Source: Osedax fenrisi | Lineage: Eukaryota > Annelida > Polychaeta > Sabellida > Siboglinidae | Direction: 5' to 3' | DNA length: 64,000 nucleotides | NCBI GenBank assembly: GCA_964019155.1 | Contig: OZ025244.1 | Coordinates: 45,293,452 to 45,357,451, forward strand | In this document: piece after piece, positions 51,024 through 63,384 of the stretch | Position numbering within the stretch: the first letter of the stretch is position 1 | How the letters are laid out: each line of letters begins with the position of its first letter | Translations under genes and position numbers: made by a program | The notes under the pieces: model-generated | The model's input: the letters and a program-made list of their open reading frames with translations, nothing else | Told to the model about the DNA's origin: nothing | The model's database searches: none

Positions 51024-51870
51024 TAACACATAAATATACATTAAAACATATATAAATAGCACAACTATGTTTCACACATCGATGCATTATTAACTAAGCC
51101 CAGAATGCACATGTACATTAATATACAGAATTGTATTACATGTTAATACTATTCCACCAGAACCACTACTAGAATAGTATTTGATATATAACGTTAACGT
51201 CCTGCATGTGTTTCCCGTATCAGCACGAACACACACACACATACACACACACACACACACACATGAACACACATGAACACACACACACACACATGAACAC
51301 ACACACACACACGCGTGTATCATATTAATATAGGCCGTCACACACACTGCCAATAGCACTAATCATCTCACTAGTGCACACCAACAGCATGCATGTATAA
51401 TTGTCTTCTATTACATGTGTGCAGTGTATACAATGTATACGTTATATTGTACAGTTTACAGGTCTACCGGTACAATGTACACTCTGATGTACACTCGTTG
51501 TACACACTGATGTATGACAATATACATAATATGTACTACATATATATATATATATACATATATATATAGTTGTACACTGTACAGTGTACAATGTACAGTA
51601 TACTATAATATACTGTAGTATACAGGCGCGCTTCTGGGGAGGGAGTTCCTCTACTTCTACAGTGAGATCTATAGAATAATGTAGAACATTTGTTAGTGGT
51701 GACATTCAACGTAACCTTCCGCGTTGTATAGCGGTAACGTTCATATGTACGCATGCGTGCACCTAACCCCTGCGCATGTCAAATGAGTTACTACTACACA
51801 TCGCACTGTCATCACGTGTGATTAACTATTGCGTAATCACGTGCATTCGTGTACACACACAAACAGACAG

Positions 51871-51907
<37 letters not shown>

Positions 51908-52108
51908 CACGTTTACGATTTAATAAGTAATTATAATATAGCAATATTAATATACTGTTATATTGAACAATTATATTTAATTATTGATAATGTATGTTCA
52001 TAATAACGTTAAATAACATTATATTGTTATTGTATGTATTATAATATATATGTATATTTAATTAATATTTCAAGGTGTAATTATTTAACCACGCCCCCTT
52101 TAATTCAG
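47661..52108. other. Gene-poor DNA left of the RERE-like exon
   Basis: CA/GT tracts (48130-48205, 49410-49450, 51230-51312, 51855-51898), TA runs (50968-51020) and a GTACA palindrome cluster (51411-51610). A dispersed phrase ACCGTTACATCACTAG occurs near 49096-49145 and, varied, at 50337-50360. The stretch 49280-49390 holds a CCAATCAGCGGC motif. No upstream RERE-like exon could be recognised. Confidence 0.5.
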
Positions 52109-52272
52109 GCTACTCTACCGAAACTCCGCCCACCATCTAAACGCGATGACCTTCCGAGACACTCTAACGTGGCGCCAGGCAAACAACGATCCTCTCGTGA
52201 CCTTGAGACTCTCCTCTGGTCACCTGACATGGTGGACGATCAGAATCTGTTGATTTATCTGCACGCAGCCAG
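52109..52272 (+). CDS. RERE: Internal exon of a RERE/atrophin-family corepressor (ELM2 domain, N-terminal half)
   Basis: This is a 164-nt internal exon with a good acceptor (CCCCCTTTAATTCAG|GCT) and donor (GCAGCCAG|GTGCGT). The encoded 54 residues start ATLPKLRPPSKR and end LLWSPDMVDDQNLLIYLHAA, with the split last codon beginning AG (Arg or Ser). The ELM2 domain of RERE reads QAKLPDLQP, then a variable linker, then LVWMPGV..CDLLMYLRAARS, so both ends match and the linker is longer here. ELM2 recruits histone deacetylases; in RERE it lies between a BAH and a SANT domain. It enters in phase 0 and leaves in phase 2. The MTA and MIER ELM2 domains fit less well because the LL-YL-AAR block is RERE-like. 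Neighbouring exons for BAH, the rest of ELM2 and SANT were not found in the window, so the gene must extend to the right, probably with very large introns. Confidence 0.75.
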
Positions 52273-54286
52273 GTGCGTATTATACAATTAGTGGGCGTTT
52301 ATATATCTGTGGGCGTATCTATATCTTTTGGGATTACTTATACTTAGTGGGTGTTACCAATAGGCTTTGGTGAAACTATATTTATTGGGGTTAGTTATAT
52401 AAGTTATATATATATAGATTCATTATAATATACTCTGTACATATACTTTAGCAGGCGTTATTCATTTAATGGGCGTTCCTATATGTAATGGGCGTAACTG
52501 TATCTAATGGGCGTTCCTATATTTAGGGTGAGTGTATCTACATTTGACGTAGAGTTTACTATTGTTATAGATTGTATTGATAAGTTAGTTAACAATACAT
52601 TTATACTTAATTGTGTGAGTAAAGCACTGGTACCGGTATCAATTACATTTGTACTGGTATTCCATTGTACTCTATTTCTATAGTAACACAACAATTAATA
52701 CTTTCTATTGTTATCTATATGTACTACAGAGATGTCAGCTCTATCGTGTGTACGAATGCATCATTGACCACACGCTGCTATCTTATAAGATATCCGTGTA
52801 TGCTGTATGAACAGTGGTTTCGCATTAATCAATATATGTGTGTGTGTGTGTGTGTATGTTTGTGTGTGTGTGTGTTTTAATAAGTATGTGTATACACACA
52901 CACGCACACTATGCGTCGCACAGTGCGTCGCACACACACATACATACATATGTAACATCAGTATATCTATACTTCTAATACAATATCCTATATTGTTGTA
53001 GCATGATATCTCTACGACTATGTATATTAATTAATATATTATTAATATTATTAATCTGACTTAAGTCACAGTAGGTATCGATTACGCAATAGTATGTTAC
53101 ATCACACATACGTTATATTACGTAATCATCTACAACAGTACTAGTTATTGTAGTTAGTAGAGAACGGCTGTAGTATTAAAGTTACAGATTTGATAGCTGT
53201 TTTCTCAGAATATTGATTTTATGAATGTTGCTTTACTAAAAAGTCCGGAACTTTTTTTCTATTCTATAAAAATTGCTATAATTTTCAGAATATTTAGAAA
53301 ACATTCAAATGTATAATACTTTTGTCTCAAAAAAAATATAATCTAATAATACAAATTGTATTTCTGTTTTTCTTCATTTTTTTTTGAATTACTCCTATTA
53401 TAAAAAAATGTATATAATAAAAAAAAAGACAATCATATTATAGAATGAAGTATTATTATTACAAATGCGAAAAAATAATGTACAAATATTTAAAATATTC
53501 AAGTTGGAGAGTTTTTAAAACTAATCATTTTCGTATCTATTTACATGTAAGCCCGTGAACGTAGTGCTTCCCCTTAAGCCCACGGGGTGTATGTGTATTA
53601 CATAACTCTAGATACTGATGTATTGCCTATTCGTTAGTATTAGCATGCGTACAGTATGTGTGTGTGTATGCGTGTGTGTGTGAGTGCGAACATGCACAAC
53701 AGGACGATGTAAGACTGCATGTTGTACTGTCAGCTAACAGTCAAATCTTTAGCTATATACACATTGTACACTATACATTGTACATTGTATACCATAACAT
53801 CGTGTACACATTGGTAATCACGTGTGTGGCTATGTTAATTAACGATAACGTACAATGTACGTTGTACGCATGGTACAATCAATATCATTTGTCAAGCACA
53901 CACACAAACACGCAAACACATACAAACACACGCGTACATAAGTACACGCACATTTATCGTAGCTATTATGTAGTTTAGCAGGTTTCGGAGCATGCGCAGA
54001 AGAGTAAACAGTTAATTCATTACATATGTAATTCTCTCGATAATAACATTACAAGCACAGTGTACTCGAGTCCTATGTAGCCTACGTAATGTAGGTCATC
54101 GTACCCCCCAGTGACCCATTACACCCCATGGTTACGTAACAGTCACGTAATCACCTTGCTGTTGTTGCGTAATATCTAACTCTCTAAGCCCCGCCCACAC
54201 AGTGTACACGTGATCATAGACATGCGCGCCGCGCAGCTGTTTGTTATGTAATACACATTAACAACTAGACTACATAATGTATACAT

Positions 54287-54355
<69 letters not shown>

Positions 54356-54839
54356 ACATGTGATATTATAATAGGCTCACACAGCTACTTCTACCTCTAC
54401 ACACATACGATATCCTATTACCCGTAGACACGCCCCTTTTGTTGAGCTGGATCACAATTATGCCCTACGCTCGGCCATTGATTTATAAATACATAATCAC
54501 CTACCGTAATCCGCCACTACCACGCCTACTAGCACCGCCACCACCACTCTTTCTATGTCTCTCTCTCCCCCTCTCTCTAATTAAACGTCTATATCGAGGA
54601 GGCGGTTCTCGTTAACCACGCCCACCGTCGTCGTCGTAGTCTCGAGAGGAGACACGCCCACTGGTCGGCCTATCGAGAAAGAGTCTCTCTATAGCCACGC
54701 CCCTTTATCGAACACCGCCATTGTGCGCGAGGGCCCATTAGCTTGCGAGAGAGAGAGCTGAATCAATGATGAAATTAATTATTATCATGACTGGCATCTC
54801 TAAACGTTCTCCACTTATCATATATATATATATATATAT

Positions 54840-54896
<57 letters not shown>

Positions 54897-55135
54897 GTTA
54901 TAATCTGGCATATATGATATATAGAGTATGTTGTATAATGTGTCCAATACCCTATAACGATTATTCTATGTCTATGCCTACCTATATGTCCTTGATACGT
55001 TTGCATTGTTACGTGATTAATGGTTGCATCTGTAGTAATCGTTGTACTTCATTAACCTTCACTGCCCTCAGGCTTAGGGGCGTGTCTACTTTATTTATCT
55101 GTAGTAAACACATACACACACAACATACACACCAG

Positions 55136-55185
<50 letters not shown>

Positions 55186-55512
55186 AGTATTCATTATTTT
55201 CTCAAATATATGTATCGGAGAGAAGCGATTGCACAAACTTGCCCAATATTATATACTAACTACACATCTATATATATAGATTAGTGACTCAGTGACAAAC
55301 CGTGCTACTATATATTATGCACGTGAAACCAACACTCGCTATACGTGAAACTCTATACACGATTGTATACGTAACTAAATATTAGGAAGGACACCATGCT
55401 ATTAGATTAGTAACAAAATGTAGGTAACAAGCATATGTATACCTGCACTGTTTACTATACAGTACATTGTACACAATGTATAATGTGGCATGCCACAATG
55501 TACACTGTACAC
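52273..55512 (+). other. RERE: Presumed intron downstream of the RERE-like exon
   Basis: Repeated phrases ATGGGCGTTCCTATAT/GTGGGCGTATCTATAT (52290-52530), a GT microsatellite (52838-52876), and an AT-rich relic at 53170-53580 that shares GCTGTTTTCTCAGAATAT with the element at 10177 and GTATCTATTTACATGTAA with 12269. Also GTACA palindromes (53757-53880, 55455-55512) and TA runs (54295-54350, 54820-54895, 55148-55183). No further exon recognised. Confidence 0.5.
54420..54740. promoter_or_regulatory. Island with repeated CCACGCCC boxes
   Basis: Non-repetitive GC-richer sequence with several ACACGCCC/CCACGCCC (KLF/Sp-like) boxes on the plus strand (near 54428, 54617, 54651 and 54702), CCATTGATTTATAAATACAT (Hox/Cdx-like AT core) and TTAATTAG-like sites. 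A regulatory role inside the RERE-like gene is inference. Confidence 0.35.
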
Positions 55513-56609
55513 TAGACCGGTTCGTACTACATTTTTTTTCGCAATTTTAAAAACCTTCACATCTGTGTAATTATGTATGCTATGATGAATAAGTGTTTAA
55601 AAATTTAGACCTATATCTTAAATATTGTTATGTCACGAGACCTTTTTATTTTAACATTGAATACATACAAAAGTTAACATGGGGGAGATATAGAAATAAG
55701 TTTTATTCAATTTTTATAAAATTGGATGATTTTTTTTAAGCCAACTATGGATATATCCTATAAACATATATAACAAGTAGTATTAACAGTACAAAATATT
55801 TTTCATAACAATCTAGATGCCCAAATTTTATAAAATAATTTTAGTCAAAAAAAATATCTAAAAATCGTATAATTTAATATAAATAAATTATTACAATTTA
55901 ATTTAAAAATTTAAAATATATAATTTATAGATAATAATAATACAATTCAAATTAATTATTACAAAATTTAAAATTATTTTTAGAAAAAAAATTAACACCA
56001 TTTTTAAATTTTTTTGGATTTTTATTTGAAATATGAAATACAAAATAAGTTTACATATTTTTTAATTTTTTTAATTATATTTGTATAAAGGACATTTATA
56101 TCTAACTTATATCCACAATTCAATACAATCTGATCACTCAAATTTATGTAAAGTATAATTATATATATTAATTTTAAAAAATTAATTATTTTTTTGAAAT
56201 ATTTTGAAATAAATACTTTGTAAAATGGTGTATTTTCTCGAGTTTTAGGAGACATTAATATTGGTAATTTGTAGATATAAACATGAAATATAGATATTAT
56301 ATTAATAATAAATATAAATAATGGTATATATTATATTAATTCATTAAATATAATACAAATACATAATTAATATTAAATATTAATTTAAATATTTGTAAAC
56401 ATCAAAGATAATAAGATGGTGTCATTACTATTATACATGGAATATTATAGATTTTATCTTAAAATAATAATTTATATTTCAAACTTTAAATGCTTCGTGA
56501 CAAGGTAACTATTTTTGTATAAAAATTATTAACACATATTATACTAAAATATAGATATGTATTATATTTTATATGAAGGATTACAAATTGAATCGAACGA
56601 ACCGGTCTA
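55513..56609. mobile_element. hAT-like non-autonomous element
   Basis: A 1097-bp AT-rich element inserted in GTACA palindromic DNA. The ends are TAGACCGGTTCGT and its complement ACGAACCGGTCTA, and both flanks carry the 8-bp repeat CTGTACAC (55505-55512 and 56610-56617). The short TIR, AT-rich interior and 8-bp duplication fit a hAT-type non-autonomous element. The longest frame inside (minus, 56255-56022) is Ile/Lys/Asn-rich and resembles no transposase. Confidence 0.85.
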
Positions 56610-56734
56610 CTGTACACAGTAGGAATGCCACATTATAACAAACGCCTTCAATACAATTGTCAAAATGGGCGTACACATCTCTTTAAACCTACCTGCCAAC
56701 CACCTACTACCTGCAATGCCTACATAGGTGTCCA

Positions 56735-56919
56735 ACTGGTTAAGTTTCCTACTGGTTAAGTTTCTTACTGGTTAAGTGTCCCATGGTTAACTGTCATACT
56801 GGTTAAGTGTCCCACTGGTTAACTGTCATACTGGTTAAGTGTCCCACTGGTTAACTGTCATACTGGTTAAGTGTCCTACTGGTTACATGTCCTACTGGTT
56901 AAGTGTCCTACTGGTTAAG
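56735..56919. repeat. 16-bp minisatellite, ~11 copies
   Basis: The unit ACTGGTTAAGTGTCCT alternates with ACTGGTTAACTGTCAT in the middle of the array, giving a local 32-bp higher-order period. One copy is shortened. Confidence 0.9.
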
Positions 56920-57011
56920 GGCCTGTAGCTAACACACTTGTGCGTGTGCGTGTGTTTCATTATTCTACTCCCTACGTGTTGATGTAGTAGCTATAATCAG
57001 ATTTATTTTAT

Positions 57012-57062
57012 TGACCTTTGCGACGTGTTGACCTTTGCGACCCTTTTACCACTTGACCTTGG
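57012..57062. promoter_or_regulatory. Three nuclear-receptor half-sites in 51 bp
   Basis: TGACCTTTG at 57012-57020 and 57029-57037 and TGACCTTGG at 57054-57062, all in the same orientation. These are the reverse of CAAAGGTCA and CCAAGGTCA, the extended half-sites of HNF4/COUP-type and NR5A/ERR-type receptors. The first two lie in a short tandem duplication. Confidence 0.4.
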
Positions 57063-57162
57063 TTATGTCACGGTTCAGCAAGTAATACTCCACGTATAGT
57101 ACACATAGACTGCACTTAATAATACATATGGTATATCTGTATATATTATGTGTATCTAATAT

Positions 57163-57193
<31 letters not shown>

Positions 57194-58943
57194 ATTACGT
57201 ATATATTATGTATATCATATGTATATCTTACGTGTGTGTATCTCTAACTGTAACAATAATAATGTATGTATATATATATATATATGTATACAGTGTACAT
57301 GTTTATCTTCTGATAAATAAACAACCTACCCTTGACCGAGTAACATGTGTGTGTGTATTCCCTCCCTCCCTCTACCACTACCTATCTATCTATCTATATG
57401 TCTATCTATCTAGCTATAGTTTAACTAATATCAACGTATGCTAATTTATATTTAGCGAAACTTGTATTTCACGCTTGAGTGATTTAATTGCATTATGGTC
57501 CAGGGGTATATATTTTAATTATAAATGAAACTAAATGCAAAAGCTCGTTTTTAAATTAATTGCCTATATATGCAAGTGTAATATAATAGTGTACATATTA
57601 ATTAGTGTATTCCATAGATTTATAGTTTACATAGATCGGTAGTCACGTGGTTTTTCATGGTCATACATGGTGCCTGGAATGGGGATTTTTGATCTTTAAT
57701 TGTTGTAAACTTAAGATGGCCGACATCACGTGACACATGATATTTCATAACAAATATTTAAATAAATAATATTTATTTTTTACATACATTTGGATTATTT
57801 TTCTATATACGCTTATAAAATGCATTTCGATTATATCAAAATACACATTTATATTTATTTATATTATATATTTATAATGTAATATAATCGCAACACGTAA
57901 TTTGCTTAAATAATACTTTATATAGGTAATTTTAAATTACAATTTATCGGTGTATTTTTAAATTCTTATATCGCTTTAATTTTTTCTATATACGCTTATA
58001 TAGTGCATTTTTATTATATCAAAATTGACATTTATATTTATTTATATTATATATTTAGAATGCACTATAATTGCATTACGTAATTTGATTAAATAATACT
58101 TTATATAGGTAATTTTAAATTACGATTTATCGGTGAACTTTTGAATTCTTAGATCGTTTTAATTTTTCTATATACGCTTATAATGTGCATTTCGATTATA
58201 TAAATATAAACATTTATATTATATATTTATATCGAAATATAACTGCAACATTTAATTTGATAAATAATACTTTATATAGGTAATTTCAAATTATATTTTA
58301 TCTGATATATTTTAAAATTCTTAGATCTTTTAAATTTGTTTATAAATTGTATTTAAATTATATCAAAATAAACATTTATATTAAATTGTATTAAATATAT
58401 AAATTACAGTATAATAAAAAACTTTAATTACATAAAATAATACTTTACATGAGTAATTTAAAATGTGAAATGTAAATGTACAATTTTAAATAGCATTATC
58501 TAGGTTAATTTCATTACTAATATTTAAATATTACAACTTAATTAGATAAATACACATTTATATTAATTTATATTATATACTGCAATATAATTACAACATT
58601 TAATTTGATTAAATAATACATTATATAATTCTAAATTACGACAACTATAAGAACGCTATTATTTTAAATATTTAAAAATGCTTAATTAATCGATGACTGT
58701 TGTTCTAATAGTACACGTAATTATCCAGAAGGAATAACTCTCTACAAGTTTGTATTATATAAATACATTTAAATATTATTTTGAAATTCATACAATTATT
58801 TAATTAGACATGTAGATGTTATATCTAATTATGTATGAAGTCAATAAATGAATACACGCTTAACGTATGAAAATCAAATAATCATACGAAATTTAATTTT
58901 AATTTCATAATTATAATTATTATAATATGTTACACGATTATAG

Positions 58944-59396
58944 CAAACATTTTCTGAAGGAAAGATATAACACTTACGCGAAATCGTGTAATTCGAATTT
59001 GTATACAAAATACCCCAGTGCCACCTATAGCGGGTTACTTTTAGGAACTATGTGTTGTTTATAATGTAAATTCGTATTTAACTATACACTTTTAAAATGT
59101 TAAATAATATGCTTTAAATTAATATTTATATGATGAAAACTAAGTGTTCATTACTAATATATAATAAACAAATATGATATGTATGTTTTAAATGCTATAA
59201 GTATATATTTAGTGAGTAAAAGCTAATTTATATTGCATGTAATTTAATAGAGCAATGAAAACATTGTTGTATGCAAACAGAGCCGAACCTAAATCTATTT
59301 CAGTGATTTCGATACTACTGCTAGCAGCGGTTGGGGATATTACTAAATTACATTGCATGCATAGGGAGTGTTATATCTTTGCTTCGCAAAATCTTT
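58944..59396 (+). mobile_element. 453-bp MITE nested in the left arm
   Basis: Ends CAAACATTTTCTGAAGGAAA and, on the other strand, AAAGATTTTGCGAAGCAAAG; the inverted ends share about 30 positions through GATATAACACT. Flanked by perfect GATTATAG repeats (58936-58943 and 59397-59404). Same length as the copies at 60585 and 63385, with few differences. Confidence 0.92.
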
Positions 59397-60584
59397 GATT
59401 ATAGTAACAAAAATCATATTAATATTATACACAATTATTATAAAAAATACCTATCATATTATGATATAAATGATATATGATATGTAACGATTTTAATGAA
59501 TGTAATGAAAATGCATAAAAAGTCTATCGACTTACTAGAAATTAACCAATAAAGCACCCTACATATAAATTATATATATTTAATTCTGAAGACGCATGTA
59601 TCAGGCACCTATTTTAAGATGTACGGCTTACGCCACATGCATCATTCCTTGAATATGTATGTGAGTTGTCCACTACAATAATAAGGATATATTCTCAATC
59701 GTAACTCAGAGAAGTTTACATACATGTAAATATTACTATTATTATAGTTAAATTATAATTTCAATATAGTTAATATATTTGTACTATTTTATATTTATAT
59801 TTAATCATAATCGTAAATTTAATAAATGTCATTAATTTGGAAGCAGGATAAAGAGGGTTCAAATAGGGAGTATAATTCTACTATATGATATAACCTAGGT
59901 GATATCATATAACATGATAAGTATAAATTTGTATTTGATTTTAATTTACTAATACAATGCGTATATAGCTTACATATATAGCTATAATCAATTAGATTTA
60001 AAAAATACTAAAGCTTATAAATTCTAATTATTGTGCTATTTTTTAACTCCAATTATCAACTATAACTATCAACTATAAAATCTAATGGAAATGCCAGTAT
60101 ATTGGATGGAACATCCATATTATGTACAACAAATTATTCCATAGCTAGTAATGACACATTAGAACCATATAGAACTGTGAACTTATCACGACTATGATGA
60201 CTTACCCATTTATAATAGCTTATTAATTTCATTATTTATTTATATACTATTAAAATTATATAAAAGAATAAAGATATATGTAAGTTTTATAATAATCACG
60301 ATACATCTATAACAGTTAAGACTTTTTCTATAATGTACTTAGCTATGGCGTAAGCCGTACATCTTAAAATAGGTGCCTGATACATGCGTCTTCAGAATTA
60401 AATATATATAATTTATATGTAGGGTGCTTTATTGGTTAATTTCTAGTAAGTCGATAGACTTTTTATGCATTTTCATTACATTCATTAAAATCGTTACATA
60501 TCATATATCATTTATATCATAATATGATAGGTATTTTTTATAATAATTGTGTATAATATTAATATGATTTTTGTTACTATAATC

Positions 60585-61037
60585 AAAGATTTTGCGAAGC
60601 AAAGATATAACACTCCCTATGCATGCAACGTAATTTAGTAATATCCCCAACCGCTGCTAGCAGTAGTATCGAAATCACTGAAATAGATTTAGGTTCGGCT
60701 CTGTTTGCATACAACAATGTTTTCATTGCTCTATTAAATTACATGCAATATAAATTAGCTTTTACTCACTAAATATATACTTATAGCATTTAAAACATAC
60801 ATATCATATTTGTTTATTATATATTAGTAATGAACACTTAGTTTTCATCATATAAATATTAATTTAAAGCATATTATTTAACATTTTAAAAGTGTATAGT
60901 TAAATACGAATTTACATTATAAACAACACATAGTTCCTAAAAGTAACCCGCTATAGGTGGCACTGGGGTATTTTGTATACAAATTCGAATTACACGATTT
61001 CGCGTAAGTGTTATATCTTTCCTTCAGAAAATGTTTG
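60585..61037 (-). mobile_element. 453-bp MITE nested in the right arm (inverted copy)
   Basis: The mirror of the left-arm copy, including the same target duplication (here CTATAATC at 60577-60584 and 61038-61045). The identical insertion position shows that it was present before the arms were duplicated, or was copied between arms by conversion. Confidence 0.92.
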
Positions 61038-62387
61038 CTATAATCGTGTAACATATTATAATAATTATAATTATGAAATTAAAATTAAATTTCGTATGAT
61101 TATTTTATTTTCATACGTTAAGCGTGTATTCATTTATTGACTTCATACATAATTAGATATAACATCTACATGTCTAATTAAATAATTGTATGAATTTCAA
61201 AATAATATTTAAATGTATTTATATAATACAAACTTGTAGAGAGTTATTCCTTCTGGATAATTACGTGTACTATTAGAACAACAGTCATCGATTAATTAAG
61301 CATTTTTAAATATTTAAAATAATAGCGTTCTTATAGTTGTCGTAATTTAGAATTATATAATGTATTATTTAATCAAATTAAATGTTGTAATTATATTGCA
61401 GTATATAATATAAATTAATATAAATGTGTATTTATCTAATTAAGTTGTAATATTTAAATATTAGTAATGAAATTAACCTAGATAATGCTATTTAAAATTG
61501 TACATTTACATTTCACATTTTAAATTACTCATGTAAAGTATTATTTTATGTAATTAAAGTTTTTTATTATACTGTAATTTATATATTTAATACAATTTAA
61601 TATAAATGTTTATTTTGATATAATTTAAATACAATTTATAAACAAATTTAAAAGATCTAAGAATTTTAAAATATATCAGATAAAATATAATTTGAAATTA
61701 CCTATATAAAGTATTATTTATCAAATTAAATGTTGCAGTTATATTTCGATATAAATATATAATATAAATGTTTATATTTATATAATCGAAATGCACATTA
61801 TAAGCGTATATAGAAAAATTAAAACGATCTAAGAATTCAAAAGTTCACCGATAAATCGTAATTTAAAATTACCTATATATAGTATTATTTAATCAAATTA
61901 CGTAATGCAATTATAGTGCATTCTAAATATATAATATAAATAAATATAAATGTCAATTTTGATATAATAAAAATGCACTATATAAGCGTATATAGAAAAA
62001 ATTAAAGCGATATAAGAATTTAAAAATACACCGATAAATTGTAATTTAAAATTACCTATATAAAGTATTATTTAAGCAAATTACGTGTTGCGATTATATT
62101 ACATTATAAATATATAATATAAATAAATATAAATGTGTATTTTGATATAATCGAAATGCATTTTATAAGCGTATATAGAAAAATAATCCAAATGTATGTA
62201 AAAATAAATATTATTTATTTAAATATTTGTTATGAAATATCATGTGTCACGTGATGTCGGCCATCTTAAGTTTACAACAATTAAAGATCAAAAATCCCCA
62301 TTCCAGGCACCATGTATGACCAATAATTTAACGTTGGCAAGATATAGCAATACCGATCTATGTAAACTATAAATCTATGGTGTATTC

Positions 62388-63384
62388 ACATAAATAATAT
62401 AAAAACATCTGTCAATCCAAATCTATTTTTTAAATAAATTAGTAATTTAATAACATAGCATTTCTATTATAGAAATAATTAAAATTATACAAATACAAAA
62501 TTCATTTATTTGTCTTGTACAAACAAATAAAATATATGATATCTTTGAAACCATTGAAATATAATTAAATATACCACTGAAAAGTATATATTTCGGACTA
62601 CACAACTTTACCATTGTAACTAATATAGCGAGAACACTTCCTGTATACATGTACACTAGTTACTATAGTACAACTATAGTATACAACTATTAATATAACT
62701 ACACACATATATCTATATACACCCCTTTCCCTATAGCATTTTACTTTACAAGTTCATTATGTCATATCCTGGCTGACCCACACTTACCACCGAGTTCACA
62801 CCTCGACCAGTGGTACTAGTGGACTCATGGGTCAAGTGTGACAAAGTACTGGACATACGTTTGTTCTCCATAATCTACTGCTTATTTTAATAATCGCCAC
62901 GCGAATAATCGCCACGCGAATAATAACCGCGAATATCCGCTTGAAGTGTGACCTTCTCAATGCTGCTAAAGGCATAACCCGGCTCTTATTTAGTACTACG
63001 CTCTATTGACATGCGCACTAATATCACCTCGTGTGCGTGTGCGTGTCTAGAGAGTGGACGTAACACCGCACACAGGAGTGCACCAACGCTACTAAACATA
63101 CGTGATACCGCCCGACTGCCACCGCTGTGCTAATAATGGCTTTATTGTGTTGTGTTGTTATCTGTATACAGTGGTGGTGGTGTGTCTTTCACCCCCACCA
63201 CCTCCACCTCCACCCCTGTATCACTACCACCACCATCATGTTACACCACCACCACTACTACCACTACATCGTGCCTCATTACCGGTGTGTGCGGTGTGTG
63301 GTGTGTGGTGTGCGGTGTGCGGTAACATTACGTAACCGATCACGTGAGATCTCGCGGCGTCCACAACAACCGCTACGGTTACAC
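62388..63384. other. Non-coding DNA between the giant palindrome and the solo MITE
   Basis: AT-rich until about 62760, then mixed sequence with CACGCGAATAATCGC repeats (62897-62927) and a (CCACCT)n/(ACC)n tract at 63190-63270. Overlapping open frames across the ACC tract are low-complexity. No gene recognised. Confidence 0.5.

Larger units (their letters stand above)
57613..62379. mobile_element. Giant palindromic (foldback) transposon with ~2-kb arms
   Basis: A 4767-bp element flanked by a perfect 8-bp direct repeat GTGTATTC (57605-57612 and 62380-62387). The ends are CATAGATTTATAGTTTACAT and its complement. The arms (57613-59635 and 60346-62379) are near-identical inverted copies around a 710-bp unique spacer. 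Outer arm parts contain about five diverged tandem copies of a unit of roughly 180 bp starting TTCTATATACGCTTAT (near 57801, 57985, 58167). The arms differ mainly in a short patch after the first 30 bp (left GTCACGTGGTTTTTC; right a different sequence containing CTATATCTTGCC). No transposase frame exists. Each arm carries a 453-bp nested MITE. The 8-bp duplication and CA...TG ends suggest hAT; family unknown. Confidence 0.93.

Noticed and set aside
56022..56255. 77-residue Lys/Ile-rich frame inside the hAT-like element as a transposase remnant
   Set aside because: No transposase motif is visible and the composition matches the AT-rich interior.
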